NCBI GenBank assembly: GCA_015501055.1
Contig: JADNYV010000412.1
Location: forward strand, 1-30,871
Reading direction: 5' to 3'
DNA length: 30,871 nucleotides
From: Mucidula mucida
Taxonomy: Eukaryota; Basidiomycota; Agaricomycetes; Agaricales; Physalacriaceae
Positions 1-11,017 of this stretch are shown one piece after another. The position numbers and the translations under genes were made by a program. The notes below the pieces were generated by a model. It was not told the origin of the DNA, searched no databases, and saw only the letters and a program-made list of their open reading frames with translations. Position 1 is the first letter of the stretch, and every line of letters starts with the position of its first letter.

Positions 1-1411
1 AAAGGACAGACTTGCCTCGAGTCGTGAAACCAGAGCTCAATCCAACGTCAAGGAGACTTAGCAAGAATCTAAGGGTACATGACTAGAGGTTAATAGAGTT
101 GAAGTATGGCAGGAAGAAAGCGAAGACACCCAAAAGGAGCAAATAAAGGCGAATGTGGCGAAAGTGGAATGATATAAAACTCACCAACATTGGCCTCCCT
201 TTAAACAATTCCCGGGACCTGTGGCAGTCATCCATCTGACACCTTCCAAGCCTTTTACAAGTCATAGTCCACTCGCCCAGCCAATAGAATCCCAAAATAC
301 CACATCCAGAACAATCCAAACTCGAAAGAACCCACCCGTAATGCAGCGCCCAGCCACAACTAGTAGCTAGAAATGTCCCTGAGGTCCGGTTCCTGAGTTT
401 CCAGCGCGTTTGTTCGTGGAAGATTGCCAAAAGAACGTGTTGGATACAAATTGAGCGTAGATTGTGATAGGCGTCCATAATGTGTGGGCTTTACAGCGAG
501 GAAGAGACAGCAGAGAGGTGAGCCAGACATATTAAGGCACCACTTAAATGATGAGCGGTAGAGCAAGGCCACTGGACGCGTCCTGCGTCAAAGAGCACAA
601 AGAGATTATGGAAGTACGAAGTCAAGCACATATGCGTCATTGGCACGTGCCGAGCTCAATACAAAAATCCCAAGTCGCGACTTCGACTTTTGACTTTTCT
701 GTCTCACTTTTCCTGGGATTTTGACGTGTATATCAGAGGAGTATACTGTGCCTTTGATTGTGCAAAAGAGCTCAATGAACAAGGGGACTGCAGAGGGAGA
801 AATGAGGAAATGAACTTGGTTGTGCTTTCCGGATGCGGATTTGCTTCACCTACTCACTCTCTTGGCAGTCTAGAAATAGATTAGAGGATGATTCTAGTCA
901 AATGAGATTTTCCTGTGCAACCCAAAGAGTGGAAGGACACAACAAAGTGTCAGGGCGGAATTGAATTGGGTTCTGGCCCGGCCGCCTCGTACTGTGAATG
1001 TAATGATATCCCACTGTGAAAGTTACAATCCAAATGGTCGACCTAAAGGATAGCAATGTCATTGACAGAATGCGTAGAAATGAGTACTGTGGCGGACTTG
1101 AACGGACGTACTAAGTGACATGCACAGCCACTTTACCGCTTGACTCTTCCACTCATGTCAACACCTGTATCGTGTTTGTCTTCTCAATTTTCAGATCTTA
1201 AGCCGACTTCCCATTAACATTCAAATCTCAACTCAACTCATCCGGACTTTTGGACACAAACCATTTTGAGTGTACTTTATGTGACTCAAATTTCTGCCAG
1301 CATCGAATATCCTCTCCAGGGTGTGACCCTCAAGGATATTTCAACTCAATTTCAAAGTGGCATGCAAAGTGAATGTCATACCTTTTTGCTTGTCTGCCTC
1401 CAAACTTGCGG
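1..1411. repeat. R1 repeat, left-arm copy (unidentified)
   Basis: This sequence lies outside the LTR of element A. Roughly 826-1277 has a diverged reverse-complement relative at 23539-24004, so it belongs to a dispersed repeat. Open frames are short and not recognisable; the longest starts at an ATG at 480-478 on the minus strand and runs about 131 codons, with no known motif. A small imperfect hairpin is formed by AATATCC at 1306-1312 and GGATATT at 1334-1340, with inner arms AGGGT/ACCCT. I see no convincing gene here. It could be a non-autonomous element, the edge of a larger transposon, or repeated host DNA. Confidence 0.5.
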
Positions 1412-1859
1412 TGTCATGAATCACCTCTATTCTGCTGCCCCCACCTTGGTCCACCTTGTCATTGTGTCAACACCACACTCTTCCATTATTGCATATCACA
1501 CGCTCCGGGTCCGGTCCGCACTGCCTTAGCCCAGGCCTGATTCAGGTATAGCCCATCAGCATAGCCTATCACCTGTACATTACCCCATGACGCAATCCAT
1601 ACTGCCTCTTGTTTAACTTTGAGCCATTCTATTGTTTACACAGCCACAGACTCTTTATATATATATACACAGCCTTTCTAGGTAGATTTCTCAGTTTATC
1701 AACTTCATCTCTACACTGTTCAGTAGTTCCCTGCACTGTATTAAGCCTGACCTGCTCCTACCTCACCCCATTATCATCTTTACCTCTCGTCTCCATTGTT
1801 CTCCCGTCTTCGTGCAACTTGAGTAATTGTTTGGTTTATACCAGACTTTGTCCTTGACA
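1412..1859 (+). repeat. LTR of Ty3/gypsy element A (left arm)
   Basis: The 448-bp segment begins TGTCATGAATCACC and ends CCTTGACA, giving TGTCA/TGACA inverted termini. The start resembles that of the well-defined LTR of element C (TGTTATGAATCGCC). A TATA stretch lies at about 1655-1667, and gag sequence starts downstream. No direct-repeat partner exists in the window because the 3' end of element A is missing, so the boundaries rest on termini, TATA box and similarity to C. The same segment is present inverted at 6657-7104. Confidence 0.65.
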
Positions 1860-1861
1860 CT

Positions 1862-1871
1862 TTGACGAACT
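1862..1871 (+). other. Candidate self-primer binding site of element A
   Basis: TTGACGAACT starts 2 nt after the LTR end. Its reverse complement AGTTCGTCAA matches AGTTTATCAA at 1693-1702 in the LTR (8/10), about 38 nt downstream of the start of the TATA run. The two mismatches together are one CpG replaced by TpA. Element C has the same arrangement, which supports Tf1-like self-priming; on its own this site would be weak. Confidence 0.4.
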
Positions 1872-2247
1872 CTTTTACACCCACCTCGCTGCCTCGCTTG
1901 TGCATGCCCGCCAAATAATCAGTCAAACCCAGACTCAATTTTATCCCCCAAGCTACTTATTTGTGTTTAAAAGATACACTACCTCCCCGTGCGTTAACCA
2001 CTGGAGAACTTAACTTCAAAGCGCTGCCTTGGGCTATACAGGTTCAACATTGCCAGTTCCCGCGTGAGCTTTGCCCATGCACTGACACACCTTCACCATT
2101 GTGCGCTTCTCCGCTGACGCTGAGCCACCCTCACTTCCTTCCGGTGTTGTCTTTAACAAAACCAACTGAAACCACTGAATCATTAACCCCGCCAATGACT
2201 GAAACACAACCTATTTCGACAACATCAAAGAATCCTGGTACATCCCC
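1872..2247 (+). other. Leader of element A between primer site and gag
   Basis: No recognisable domain. A 116-codon open frame (1961-2311) is rich in Pro, Thr and Ser and starts only at a non-ATG codon. An ATG at about 2193 lies in that frame rather than the gag frame, so the true gag start may have been moved by an indel. Confidence 0.35.
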
Positions 2248-3644
2248 ATGGAAGATGGTGAAAAAGCCTACCTTGACTCAAAAGACTTTGCCGGTGCCCA
2301 ACAACACTTAGAGCAAAGCCGCAGAGACCAAGCACAGAGAGCTTCTACCTCAAGAGAGGCCCCAGCTGAGTCATCATTACAACCAGTACCAGTCACTCAC
2401 TCACTACCCCCACTGTCCCCAGAACCGGTTTAAACCCAGGAACCTGCACCTGTATCTCCTGTATTATCCCTGGTCTCTGAACCCCATACCCCAGTTTTTC
2501 ATCCCGCTTCGTCAATCCCTATTGATCTTGGCCTTAATCCACCTGCTTCCAATCCCCCACTACCCTCATTATTTTCCCCTAATCCACCCCAGTCTAATCT
2601 TCCCGCTTCTAACCCTGCCATGTCCAACATCTCTGAATGTGGTGCCAAGCTTGACGACTACTATAGCGACCGCGCCACGTCTAGCACCTGGCTTGCACAC
2701 TTCCGCAATCACTTCCGCCTCAACAAGGCCCGTTATACCACCGGCGAAGAACAGGTCTTGTTATTCCTCATTAAGGGTCCCATTGCAGGCAAATGGGTGG
2801 AGAGGCGCATGAAGGAGTATGATGCCGATTAGGCGGATAACACTATCGCCATTGCTGATAAGCGATGGACCACTATGGATGCTGTCATTAATCAGTCTAA
2901 GTGGGACTTTGCCGCTCTAGACTCCGTTACCACCGCTTGTCAGATGGTGGAAACAATTTGCATGACAGGAGAGCTGGCAGACCTTGATAAGTTCATCACT
3001 GCATTTGATACCCACGCTGACGAGTCCAGTTTTGACAAGATCTCCTTGCTCCACTACTTCAAAAAGGGTCTTAACCCAAGCCTCGTCAATCACATCTCCA
3101 CCTCATTCCCCATTCCCACCAACCTTGCGGACTACAAGCAACGTGCAGTTGTGATGCAGAACACGTGGAAGGCACAACAACACGAGAAGGCCATTTGGTG
3201 TTCCGGTGGCTGGGATACAACTTCAACATTGGTGCCTCGGCCCACTCCAGCTGCCCAAGCTCCGGCCCCTGACATAGAAGTCCCCATAGATGTGAACACA
3301 TCTAGATGCTCAGGTGCACAATTGAACCCTCCCACCCTTCCAAGACTAACTGCCTTTAACAAGAAATCCTTTATTGCTGTGGGGCCTGCTTCAAATGCCG
3401 CCAGACTGGCCATATGTCCAATAACTGTCTCACGCGTAGCCCCATTCCTGGCCAGAATGTTTGCACTACCAAGGTTATTGTGCTCAGTGCCTCATTCACC
3501 TCCATGTCCAACACTCCTACATCAACCCAGATTAACGCCGTTCAGCAGATTAGTGTGATGGCCAATCTCCTTTGGACGTTGCAGAGAGATGCGAAAGAGC
3601 AGGCAATGGCGTATTTAAAGAATGTTGCCGGTTTGGATTTTTAG
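2248..3644 (+). pseudogene. gag: gag of element A (broken)
   Basis: Remnant of a Ty3/gypsy Gag, the structural protein that packages the element's RNA. From the ATG at 2248 the frame runs through a charged N-terminus, a Pro/Ser-rich linker and a capsid-like region (about 2620-3170), with in-frame stops at 2431 (TAA) and 2830 (TAG). A 1-nt frameshift between ~3340 and 3387 shifts it to the frame carrying the zinc knuckle CFKCRQTGHMSNNC (CX2CX4HX4C; codons from about 3387), which ends at TAG 3642-3644. The first 920 bp lie in the palindrome arm and recur inverted at 5347-6268. The capsid assignment is inferred from position and the zinc knuckle, not from a profile match. Confidence 0.8.
3635..3641 (+). 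promoter_or_regulatory. Degenerate -1 frameshift heptamer, gag/pol of A
   Basis: GGATTTT lies in gag phase as G GAT TTT directly before the gag stop TAG, and pol continues in the -1 frame. Elements B and C carry GGGTTTT at the equivalent place. A G-to-A change, the kind of transition seen all over this window, would turn GGGTTTT into the present sequence. Confidence 0.45.
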
Positions 3645-5346
3645 AATGCTTCCCTACCACAACATTAGGAGGAGCCGTAACACGTTTTGCCAAGAATTTT
3701 GCCAATCAATATGCTGTACTATCTTCCCTGTGTAAGCGTGTCCATCCCTTAGAATTTTAAGTATCCACCCAAACCCAACAAACACCCTCTATCACCTTAG
3801 AACTTGAATTCATTGGCAAAGTTACTAGCAGAAAAATTGTTGCACACGCCTTAATTGACAGCGGCGCTGAAGGAATCATCATTAACACTTGCTTTGCCAA
3901 CCTTTACAATTTTACCCTTATACCTTTATCCTTCTCATTTCCTGGTTGTAATGTCAACAGCTCCGAGAACGTCATGGGCTGGGTGCAACACTACACCATC
4001 CAACATGTCTGCATCTATAGTCAAGATGACCAGTTCTACTACAAGGAGCTTGTAGAGCTTTACATTATAGATATTGGGGACCATGACATTATTCTAAGAA
4101 CGGACTGGCTGAACAAGCACAATCCTTCTCTCAACTGGGCCGGCACCTAGGTCAACTTTAATCAATGTCCAAAAACTTGCATTCTCAAGAACCCTTCCGT
4201 AACTAATGTGCGTACACACACCAAATCCACTTGAGTTTCAGCTGACGCCTCTGCAAAACCTCACAACCCTCGGCTCTAGCATAAAGACTATAAGGTCCAG
4301 TGGAAGGATTGACAAGGTAACCTTTAACCGGTTCTCATCCAGCAAATTGCGGGAAGGAGGTGCTTAGCCCGCATGCGGAGTTCCAACCGACTACAAGCCC
4401 TGGGGTTACAACAATGTTTAGATCAAAGAAGGAGACAAGTGGAAGGGCACGTTCAAGCTATAATAATGTTCTTTGGTCTTATAAATTCCCTTGTCATGTT
4501 TCAAGTAATGATAAATACCATCCTTAAGAACCTTATTAACTCGGGAAAAGTTGTGGTATATATGGACAACATCCTGATATTTACAAAGACACTTGAGGAA
4601 TACCAAAATGTGGTTCAGCAAGTCTTACAGCAGCTTTGAGAGCATAATCTTTATGCCAAGCCAGAGAAATGCATCTTTAAAGCTGAGTCAGTCAAATTCT
4701 TGGGACTTATCATCTCTCACAACGCACTTTGCATGGACCCCATCAAGGTTGCTGGTGTTGTACAATGGCCAGAACCTTGAAACGTCAAGGACATTCAGTC
4801 CTTCCTTAGCTTTGGGAACTTTTATTATTGGTTTATTTAAGGTTTCTCTAAGATTGCCCATCCGCTCTTTAACCTCATCAAGAAGAGCAAGACCTGAGCA
4901 TGAACACCTGAGTGCCAAGTTGCATTTGAGGCACTCAGAGATGTGTTTACCTCCTCTTCTGTTCTAGTCATGCCCAATCCTGATAAACCCTATTGCGTTG
5001 AAGTTGACGCCTCTGACTACGCAATTGGGGGAATTTTGGCGCAACTGGGAGCTGATGAGCAATGACATCCAGTTGCCTATCTATTCAAGTCCCTTTTGGA
5101 ACCTGAGCGCAATTACAACATTCACAATAAAGAGCTTCTAGCCATTATTTGGGCGCTGGAATCCTGGGGCACTATTTAGAGGGCACCTCCCACCTGGTAG
5201 ATATCATCACCAATTACAAGAACCTCAAGTACTTCACCAATTTGCAGAAACTGAGCCATCACCAGGCGCAATGGGCCCTGTTCCTCACCCGCTTCAACTA
5301 CACCCTGACTTACAAACCTGGAACGTCTAATCACAGTAACCTGCTC
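3641..5346 (+). pseudogene. pol: pol of element A (protease, RT, RNase H remnant)
   Basis: Degenerate Ty3/gypsy polyprotein in the -1 frame relative to gag. An aspartic protease with DSGA (Asp codon 3857-3859) is followed by an ILRTDWL-type C-terminal motif near 4090. The RT fingers are deleted: sequence jumps from the protease end (~4200) to the WGYNNV...IKEGDKWK palm motif (~4400). The catalytic YxDD box reads YMDN (4559-4570), losing the second Asp. RNase H (about 4990-5340) keeps VDAS and NKELLA but has TNY where TDH is usual. Stops occur at 3758, 4148 and 4637 and at several later points, with a frameshift near 5166. It ends abruptly at the inverted-repeat junction, so integrase is absent. 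Certainly inactive. Confidence 0.85.
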
Positions 5347-6268
5347 TCCACGTGTTCTGCATCACAACTGCACGTTGCTTGTAGTCCGCAAGGTTGGTGG
5401 GAATGGGGAATGAGGTGGAGATGTGATTGACGAGGCTTGGGTTAAGACCCTTTTTGAAGTAGTGGAGCAAGGAGATCTTGTCAAAACTGGACTCGTCAGC
5501 GTGGGTATCAAATGCAGTGATGAACTTATCAAGGTCTGCCAGCTCTCCTGTCATGCAAATTGTTTCCACCATCTGACAAGCGGTGGTAACGGAGTCTAGA
5601 GCGGCAAAGTCCCACTTAGACTGATTAATGACAGCATCCATAGTGGTCCATCGCTTATCAGCAATGGCGATAGTGTTATCCGCCTAATCGGCATCATACT
5701 CCTTCATGCGCCTCTCCACCCATTTGCCTGCAATGGGACCCTTAATGAGGAATAACAAGACCTGTTCTTCGCCGGTGGTATAACGGGCCTTGTTGAGGCG
5801 GAAGTGATTGCGGAAGTGTGCAAGCCAGGTGCTAGACGTGGCGCGGTCGCTATAGTAGTCGTCAAGCTTGGCACCACATTCAGAGATGTTGGACATGGCA
5901 GGGTTAGAAGCGGGAAGATTAGACTGGGGTGGATTAGGGGAAAATAATGAGGGTAGTGGGGGATTGGAAGCAGGTGGATTAAGGCCAAGATCAATAGGGA
6001 TTGACGAAGCGGGATGAAAAACTGGGGTATGGGGTTCAGAGACCAGGGATAATACAGGAGATACAGGTGCAGGTTCCTGGGTTTAAACCGGTTCTGGGGA
6101 CAGTGGGGGTAGTGAGTGAGTGACTGGTACTGGTTGTAATGATGACTCAGCTGGGGCCTCTCTTGAGGTAGAAGCTCTCTGTGCTTGGTCTCTGCGGCTT
6201 TGCTCTAAGTGTTGTTGGGCACCGGCAAAGTCTTTTGAGTCAAGGTAGGCTTTTTCACCATCTTCCAT
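5347..6268 (-). pseudogene. gag: Inverted gag fragment of element A
   Basis: Mirror copy of 2248-3169: the gag start, Pro-rich linker and capsid-like region, with the same two in-frame stops (minus strand, at 6083-6085 and 5684-5686). It stops at 5347, before the zinc knuckle, where it meets the end of the RNase H fragment running the other way. It has no function of its own that I can see. Sharing identical nonsense mutations with the left arm shows that the duplication happened after the gag decayed. Confidence 0.85.
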
Positions 6269-6656
6269 GGGGATGTACCAGGATTCTTTGATGTTGTCGA
6301 AATAGGTTGTGTTTCAGTCATTGGCGGGGTTAATGATTCAGTGGTTTCAGTTGGTTTTGTTAAAGACAACACCGGAAGGAAGTGAGGGTGGCTCAGCGTC
6401 AGCGGAGAAGCGCACAATGGTGAAGGTGTGTCAGTGCATGGGCAAAGCTCACGCGGGAACTGGCAATGTTGAACCTGTATAGCCCAAGGCAGCGCTTTGA
6501 AGTTAAGTTCTCCAGTGGTTAACGCACGGGGAGGTAGTGTATCTTTTAAACACAAATAAGTAGCTTGGGGGATAAAATTGAGTCTGGGTTTGACTGATTA
6601 TTTGGCGGGCATGCACAAGCGAGGCAGCGAGGTGGGTGTAAAAGAGTTCGTCAAAG

Positions 6657-7104
6657 TGTCAAGGACAAAGTCTGGTATAAACCAAACAATTACTCAAGTT
6701 GCACGAAGACGGGAGAACAATGGAGACGAGAGGTAAAGATGATAATGGGGTGAGGTAGGAGCAGGTCAGGCTTAATACAGTGCAGGGAACTACTGAACAG
6801 TGTAGAGATGAAGTTGATAAACTGAGAAATCTACCTAGAAAGGCTGTGTATATATATATAAAGAGTCTGTGGCTGTGTAAACAATAGAATGGCTCAAAGT
6901 TAAACAAGAGGCAGTATGGATTGCGTCATGGGGTAATGTACAGGTGATAGGCTATGCTGATGGGCTATACCTGAATCAGGCCTGGGCTAAGGCAGTGCGG
7001 ACCGGACCCGGAGCGTGTGATATGCAATAATGGAAGAGTGTGGTGTTGACACAATGACAAGGTGGACCAAGGTGGGGGCAGCAGAATAGAGGTGATTCAT
7101 GACA
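6657..7104 (-). repeat. LTR of element A (right arm, inverted)
   Basis: Mirror copy of the LTR at 1412-1859, with the TATA run at about 6849-6861. Because it points inward like its partner, the two LTR copies face each other and could both transcribe toward the spacer. Confidence 0.6.
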
Positions 7105-8514
7105 CCGCAAGTTTGGAGGCAGACAAGCAAAAAGGTATGACATTCACTTTGCATGCCACTTTGAAATTGAGTTGAAATATCCTTGAGGGTCACACCCTGG
7201 AGAGGATATTCGATGCTGGCAGAAATTTGAGTCACATAAAGTACACTCAAAATGGTTTGTGTCCAAAAGTCCGGATGAGTTGAGTTGAGATTTGAATGTT
7301 AATGGGAAGTCGGCTTAAGATCTGAAAATTGAGAAGACAAACACGATACAGGTGTTGACATGAGTGGAAGAGTCAAGCGGTAAAGTGGCTGTGCATGTCA
7401 CTTAGTACGTCCGTTCAAGTCCGCCACAGTACTCATTTCTACGCATTCTGTCAATGACATTGCTATCCTTTAGGTCGACCATTTGGATTGTAACTTTCAC
7501 AGTGGGATATCATTACATTCACAGTACGAGGCGGCCGGGCCAGAACCCAATTCAATTCCGCCCTGACACTTTGTTGTGTCCTTCCACTCTTTGGGTTGCA
7601 CAGGAAAATCTCATTTGACTAGAATCATCCTCTAATCTATTTCTAGACTGCCAAGAGAGTGAGTAGGTGAAGCAAATCCGCATCCGGAAAGCACAACCAA
7701 GTTCATTTCCTCATTTCTCCCTCTGCAGTCCCCTTGTTCATTGAGCTCTTTTGCACAATCAAAGGCACAGTATACTCCTCTGATATACACGTCAAAATCC
7801 CAGGAAAAGTGAGACAGAAAAGTCAAAAGTCGAAGTCGCGACTTGGGATTTTTGTATTGAGCTCGGCACGTGCCAATGACGCATATGTGCTTGACTTCGT
7901 ACTTCCATAATCTCTTTGTGCTCTTTGACGCAGGACGCGTCCAGTGGCCTTGCTCTACCGCTCATCATTTAAGTGGTGCCTTAATATGTCTGGCTCACCT
8001 CTCTGCTGTCTCTTCCTCGCTGTAAAGCCCACACATTATGGACGCCTATCACAATCTACGCTCAATTTGTATCCAACACGTTCTTTTGGCAATCTTCCAC
8101 GAACAAACGCGCTGGAAACTCAGGAACCGGACCTCAGGGACATTTCTAGCTACTAGTTGTGGCTGGGCGCTGCATTACGGGTGGGTTCTTTCGAGTTTGG
8201 ATTGTTCTGGATGTGGTATTTTGGGATTCTATTGGCTGGGCGAGTGGACTATGACTTGTAAAAGGCTTGGAAGGTGTCAGATGGATGACTGCCACAGGTC
8301 CCGGGAATTGTTTAAAGGGAGGCCAATGTTGGTGAGTTTTATATCATTCCACTTTCGCCACATTCGCCTTTATTTGCTCCTTTTGGGGTCTTCGCTTTCT
8401 TCCTGCCATACTTCAACTCTATTAACCTCTAGTCATGTACCCTTAGATTCTTGCTAAGTCTCCTTGACGTTGGATTGAGCTCTGGTTTCACGACTCGAGG
8501 CAAGTCTGTCCTTT
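7105..8514. repeat. R1 repeat, right-arm copy
   Basis: Mirror copy of 1-1411. Positions about 7239-7690 align with 23562-24003 in the same orientation, with many substitutions. An ATG-initiated frame at 8038-8457 (139 codons) differs from the left-arm frame only after the 1-nt indel. A GTGAGT...CTCTAG intron-like segment lies near 8332-8432. No known domain; I do not call a gene. Confidence 0.5.
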
Positions 8515-9790
8515 TTGGTTGATATTCGTGAAACTGACACTTCCCTTATTCTCGGAATAGACTTCGTCGAGTGTTTATGAGTCCTTCCATCGGTAAGTTT
8601 TGACCATTTATCACTTTTCTATTCTGACCTTGTTGAACCTTCAGACCTTACTCCAGGAATACTTGACCTTTGATGGTATGCCAGGGTTCGACTTACTTGA
8701 CTTTCTTCAATAGTAATCTGATTCTCTTATAGGACATCTTTGAGATAGAACAGTTTCGCCTAGCCAATGGTATGTGTGCTTCAATCTTACTGCTTTCGAT
8801 CTTTCTTCTTACCACCACAGTCAGATGTTCTTATATCGTAGACGACCCACGGCGACTTTCTGGATATCTTGGAGAGGCTCCTTCGCATCTTCTGCGACGT
8901 CTCTTGGCTCTCTCTCTCTGCGTCTTCGCCCGCCGCCGTTATCGTCCCGACTCACTCTGGGAAGTCAAATCTTCAAACTCATTGATCTCAATGTGGACCG
9001 TTCCCGGTACATCACAATGTCTGTATAGCATCTATTTAGAGGCAGATATCACGCATTCTTACTGTCCCAGATGCCGTCTTTAATGGCGGTAAGCATTTCT
9101 TCCATTTTGTAGTCAGACAAGAGGTGTTGATTTTCCGTCTTAGACCCGTCTTCTCACTCAACTGACCCATGTTACTGGCGCTATGACGGACTCTCAGCCC
9201 TGTCGTGCCGTCAATACAGCGGCACCTGTGGACATGACGACCAGATATAAATCCGCCTTTGGGAGTACAGCATTTGTTTGGGCACACCGGGATGCCACTG
9301 CGCCGCAATCCTGCAACTTGAGTCTTTACTGCAAGGGTGTCTGTAAGGTCTTGAGCCTACGGTGTTCTTGTTCTCACTCGGTAAGTTCATCTTGTCGACC
9401 GGTTTAGCATATGTTGACCGATAGTTTCTCTACCTCGCTTGTGCATGGATAATCGATATAAATTAGGTTCTATGTTGACCAGACTTCTCCTTGGGTGCTA
9501 CCGGCACCGCAAGCATCACCGGACGCTTATGTGACTGAGCTGTCATCCACACTCATGTCATACAAACACCCTACTATCATCTTGCGTCGTTAACGCGACA
9601 ACACACACCCTCCAGCAATCACTCGTTTTGCGGCACCTCTGGACTATCTATCACTGGATTCAACTTTTTGACTTGGCAAGTTAGACCACTGTTTTCAGTG
9701 TATAGGTGGGTTTTCATTCTACCACCATTGTCCCTCTTTGTTGATTTGTTTTCACCCTCTAGTTCTCTGCCGTTGGCAACTGTCTCTGCA

Positions 9791-9872
9791 CTCTTGTTAG
9801 TCGCGTCTCTGCGCCTGTTCTTGACAGTCCTGTACTCTTGTTAGTCGCGTCTCTCCGACTCTTCTTGACCAG
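9791..9872 (+). repeat. Two-copy tandem repeat, 44-nt period
   Basis: Copies start at 9791 and 9835, each beginning CTCTTGTTAGTCGCGTCTCT and continuing through a TTCTTGAC core with a few substitutions. It lies in an exon-like stretch of the intron-rich tract. Confidence 0.7.
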
Positions 9873-11013
9873 CTTGTTGACCAGCTTGTCAGGCGGGTGT
9901 CTGCTTCATTGTTGACGCCATTGTGCCTAACGACACACTTGGACAACTTCTAAAAGACTTGCCCATTGATACTTAAGGATCCACAAGTGCGTTTTCATTG
10001 GCGGTACAAACCATTTTACTTACTATGTGTCTTAGCATTCCTACAGGCATTGCGTCTTCATCATGGCAACACTCAGAAACAACTGCGCTTGTGCTCCAAA
10101 ACGCCTTCACATTTCTGGCTAGTCAACACGAAGAATCTATGATTGGGTTGGTCAATGGTCAACAACGCGGCGATAGCTTTAGCCGCGTACACGGAGCCGC
10201 CGTTGATGTTGACCGCGTGTTCTCAGATGACTTTGAACAACTTCCTTTGGACTGCTTTTGAGCCCGCTGGACTGAGGGCGGTTCTTTGATATTGGTGTGT
10301 TCTTATTTGGCATATCATAGCCTTGTCGCAGATAGCCCACTGCTACCACCAAATTCCTGGTGTGTTTCCTTTCTGGCATCTTGATGATTTGCAACTGATC
10401 GTCACCACAGACTCTATACTCATTTCCAACACCAAAGACAAGTAGACAAGACAGTTTGTGGGTATGTTTTTTGTTCTCACTGGCAGAGTATTCGTTTGAC
10501 TCACCGTTTTGTTGCCCCCAAAACGTCGATAAAGAGCTGTCTGGATGATGTAAGTTGTTCGGGTGATCTTGAACTCGTATTGATATTGACGACCATTTCA
10601 GCCTAAATCGGCGTTGACGTCGCCCCACCACTGTTCACCACTGACATAGCCTTCCATTCCCAAGGTTATATTTATCGTTTGCGATTTAAGAGTATCAACT
10701 GCACCGTGGTTCCAATTACGGGGCTTGTCTTGCTACCAAGGCACAGTAAGTCGTTTCCTTTTGAACTTAATGCTGACGGAAACTATAGCCAATTTTCATA
10801 GAATTTTTGCCTGGCCGGCCATCCTCACTGCTGTTTTTTGACTGTTTTGTAACTCATGTCCGGGCGCGTAGATCTTCCGCTCTCAATTGACGCAATTGTG
10901 CTGTCTCAATTGTCTTTCAAACACGATTCTGATCGTGATTGCAGTCGCAATTCTCAAAAAATTTGCCTGGCCAGCAAGGCCACTTTCGCAGTTGTCCTTC
11001 GAGTGACCAAACC

Positions 11014-11017
11014 CTTG
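11014..11017. other. Target-site duplication of element B (left)
   Basis: CTTG immediately before the 5' LTR matches CTTG at 21610-21613 immediately after the 3' LTR. Four to six bp is usual for Ty3/gypsy integrases. It shows that the two halves of the intron-rich tract were once contiguous. Confidence 0.7.

Larger units (their letters stand above)
1..3169. repeat. Left arm of a ~3.17 kb inverted repeat
   Basis: The arm is the reverse complement of 5347-8514. Paired coordinates sum to 8516 along most of the arm and to 8515 outside position ~128, where the right arm lacks one base; I noticed no other difference, but I did not align every base. The inner end is at 3169/5347: beyond it the left arm runs on through gag while the right arm joins RNase H sequence. 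The outer end coincides with the window start, so the palindrome may extend further left. The arm contains, outside to inside, the R1 repeat, the LTR of element A, its leader and the first part of gag. Because it includes sequence outside the LTR, the inversion is a genomic (or assembly) event and not simply an internal rearrangement of a retroelement. Confidence 0.95.
5347..8514. repeat. Right arm of the inverted repeat
   Basis: Reverse complement of 1-3169, lacking one base opposite ~128. It joins directly to RNase H-like sequence of element A at 5346/5347, with no target duplication or LTR end at the join. The outer end (8514) is only where the window lets me stop comparing. Confidence 0.95.
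8515..11017 (+). other. Intron-rich tract without long ORF (left part)
   Basis: At least seven segments look like genuine basidiomycete introns on the plus strand: 8593-8644, 8770-8820, 9089-9143, 9381-9424, 9706-9762, 10550-10601 and 10746-10788. They are 43-57 nt with GTAAGT-like donors; several (8593, 10550, 10746) have CTGAC or TTGAC branch sites before the YAG acceptor. A possible further one begins near 8673. The exon-like stretches between them have stops in most frames; a trial splice of the first three did not give an open frame. Element B interrupts the tract at 11017; it resumes at 21610. It may be a decayed multi-exon gene or a spliced non-coding transcript. No protein family recognised. 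Confidence 0.5.

Noticed and set aside
1655..1667. TA dinucleotide run as a microsatellite
   Set aside because: Short, and better explained as the TATA box of the element A LTR.
8038..8457. ATG-initiated 139-codon ORF in R1 (mirror at 83-478)
   Set aside because: Cys/Trp-rich with no recognisable family; the end changes with the 1-nt indel between arms; overlaps an intron-like segment. Not enough to call a gene.
10462..10486. GTATGT...TGGCAG intron candidate
   Set aside because: Only 25 nt, too short for a basidiomycete intron.
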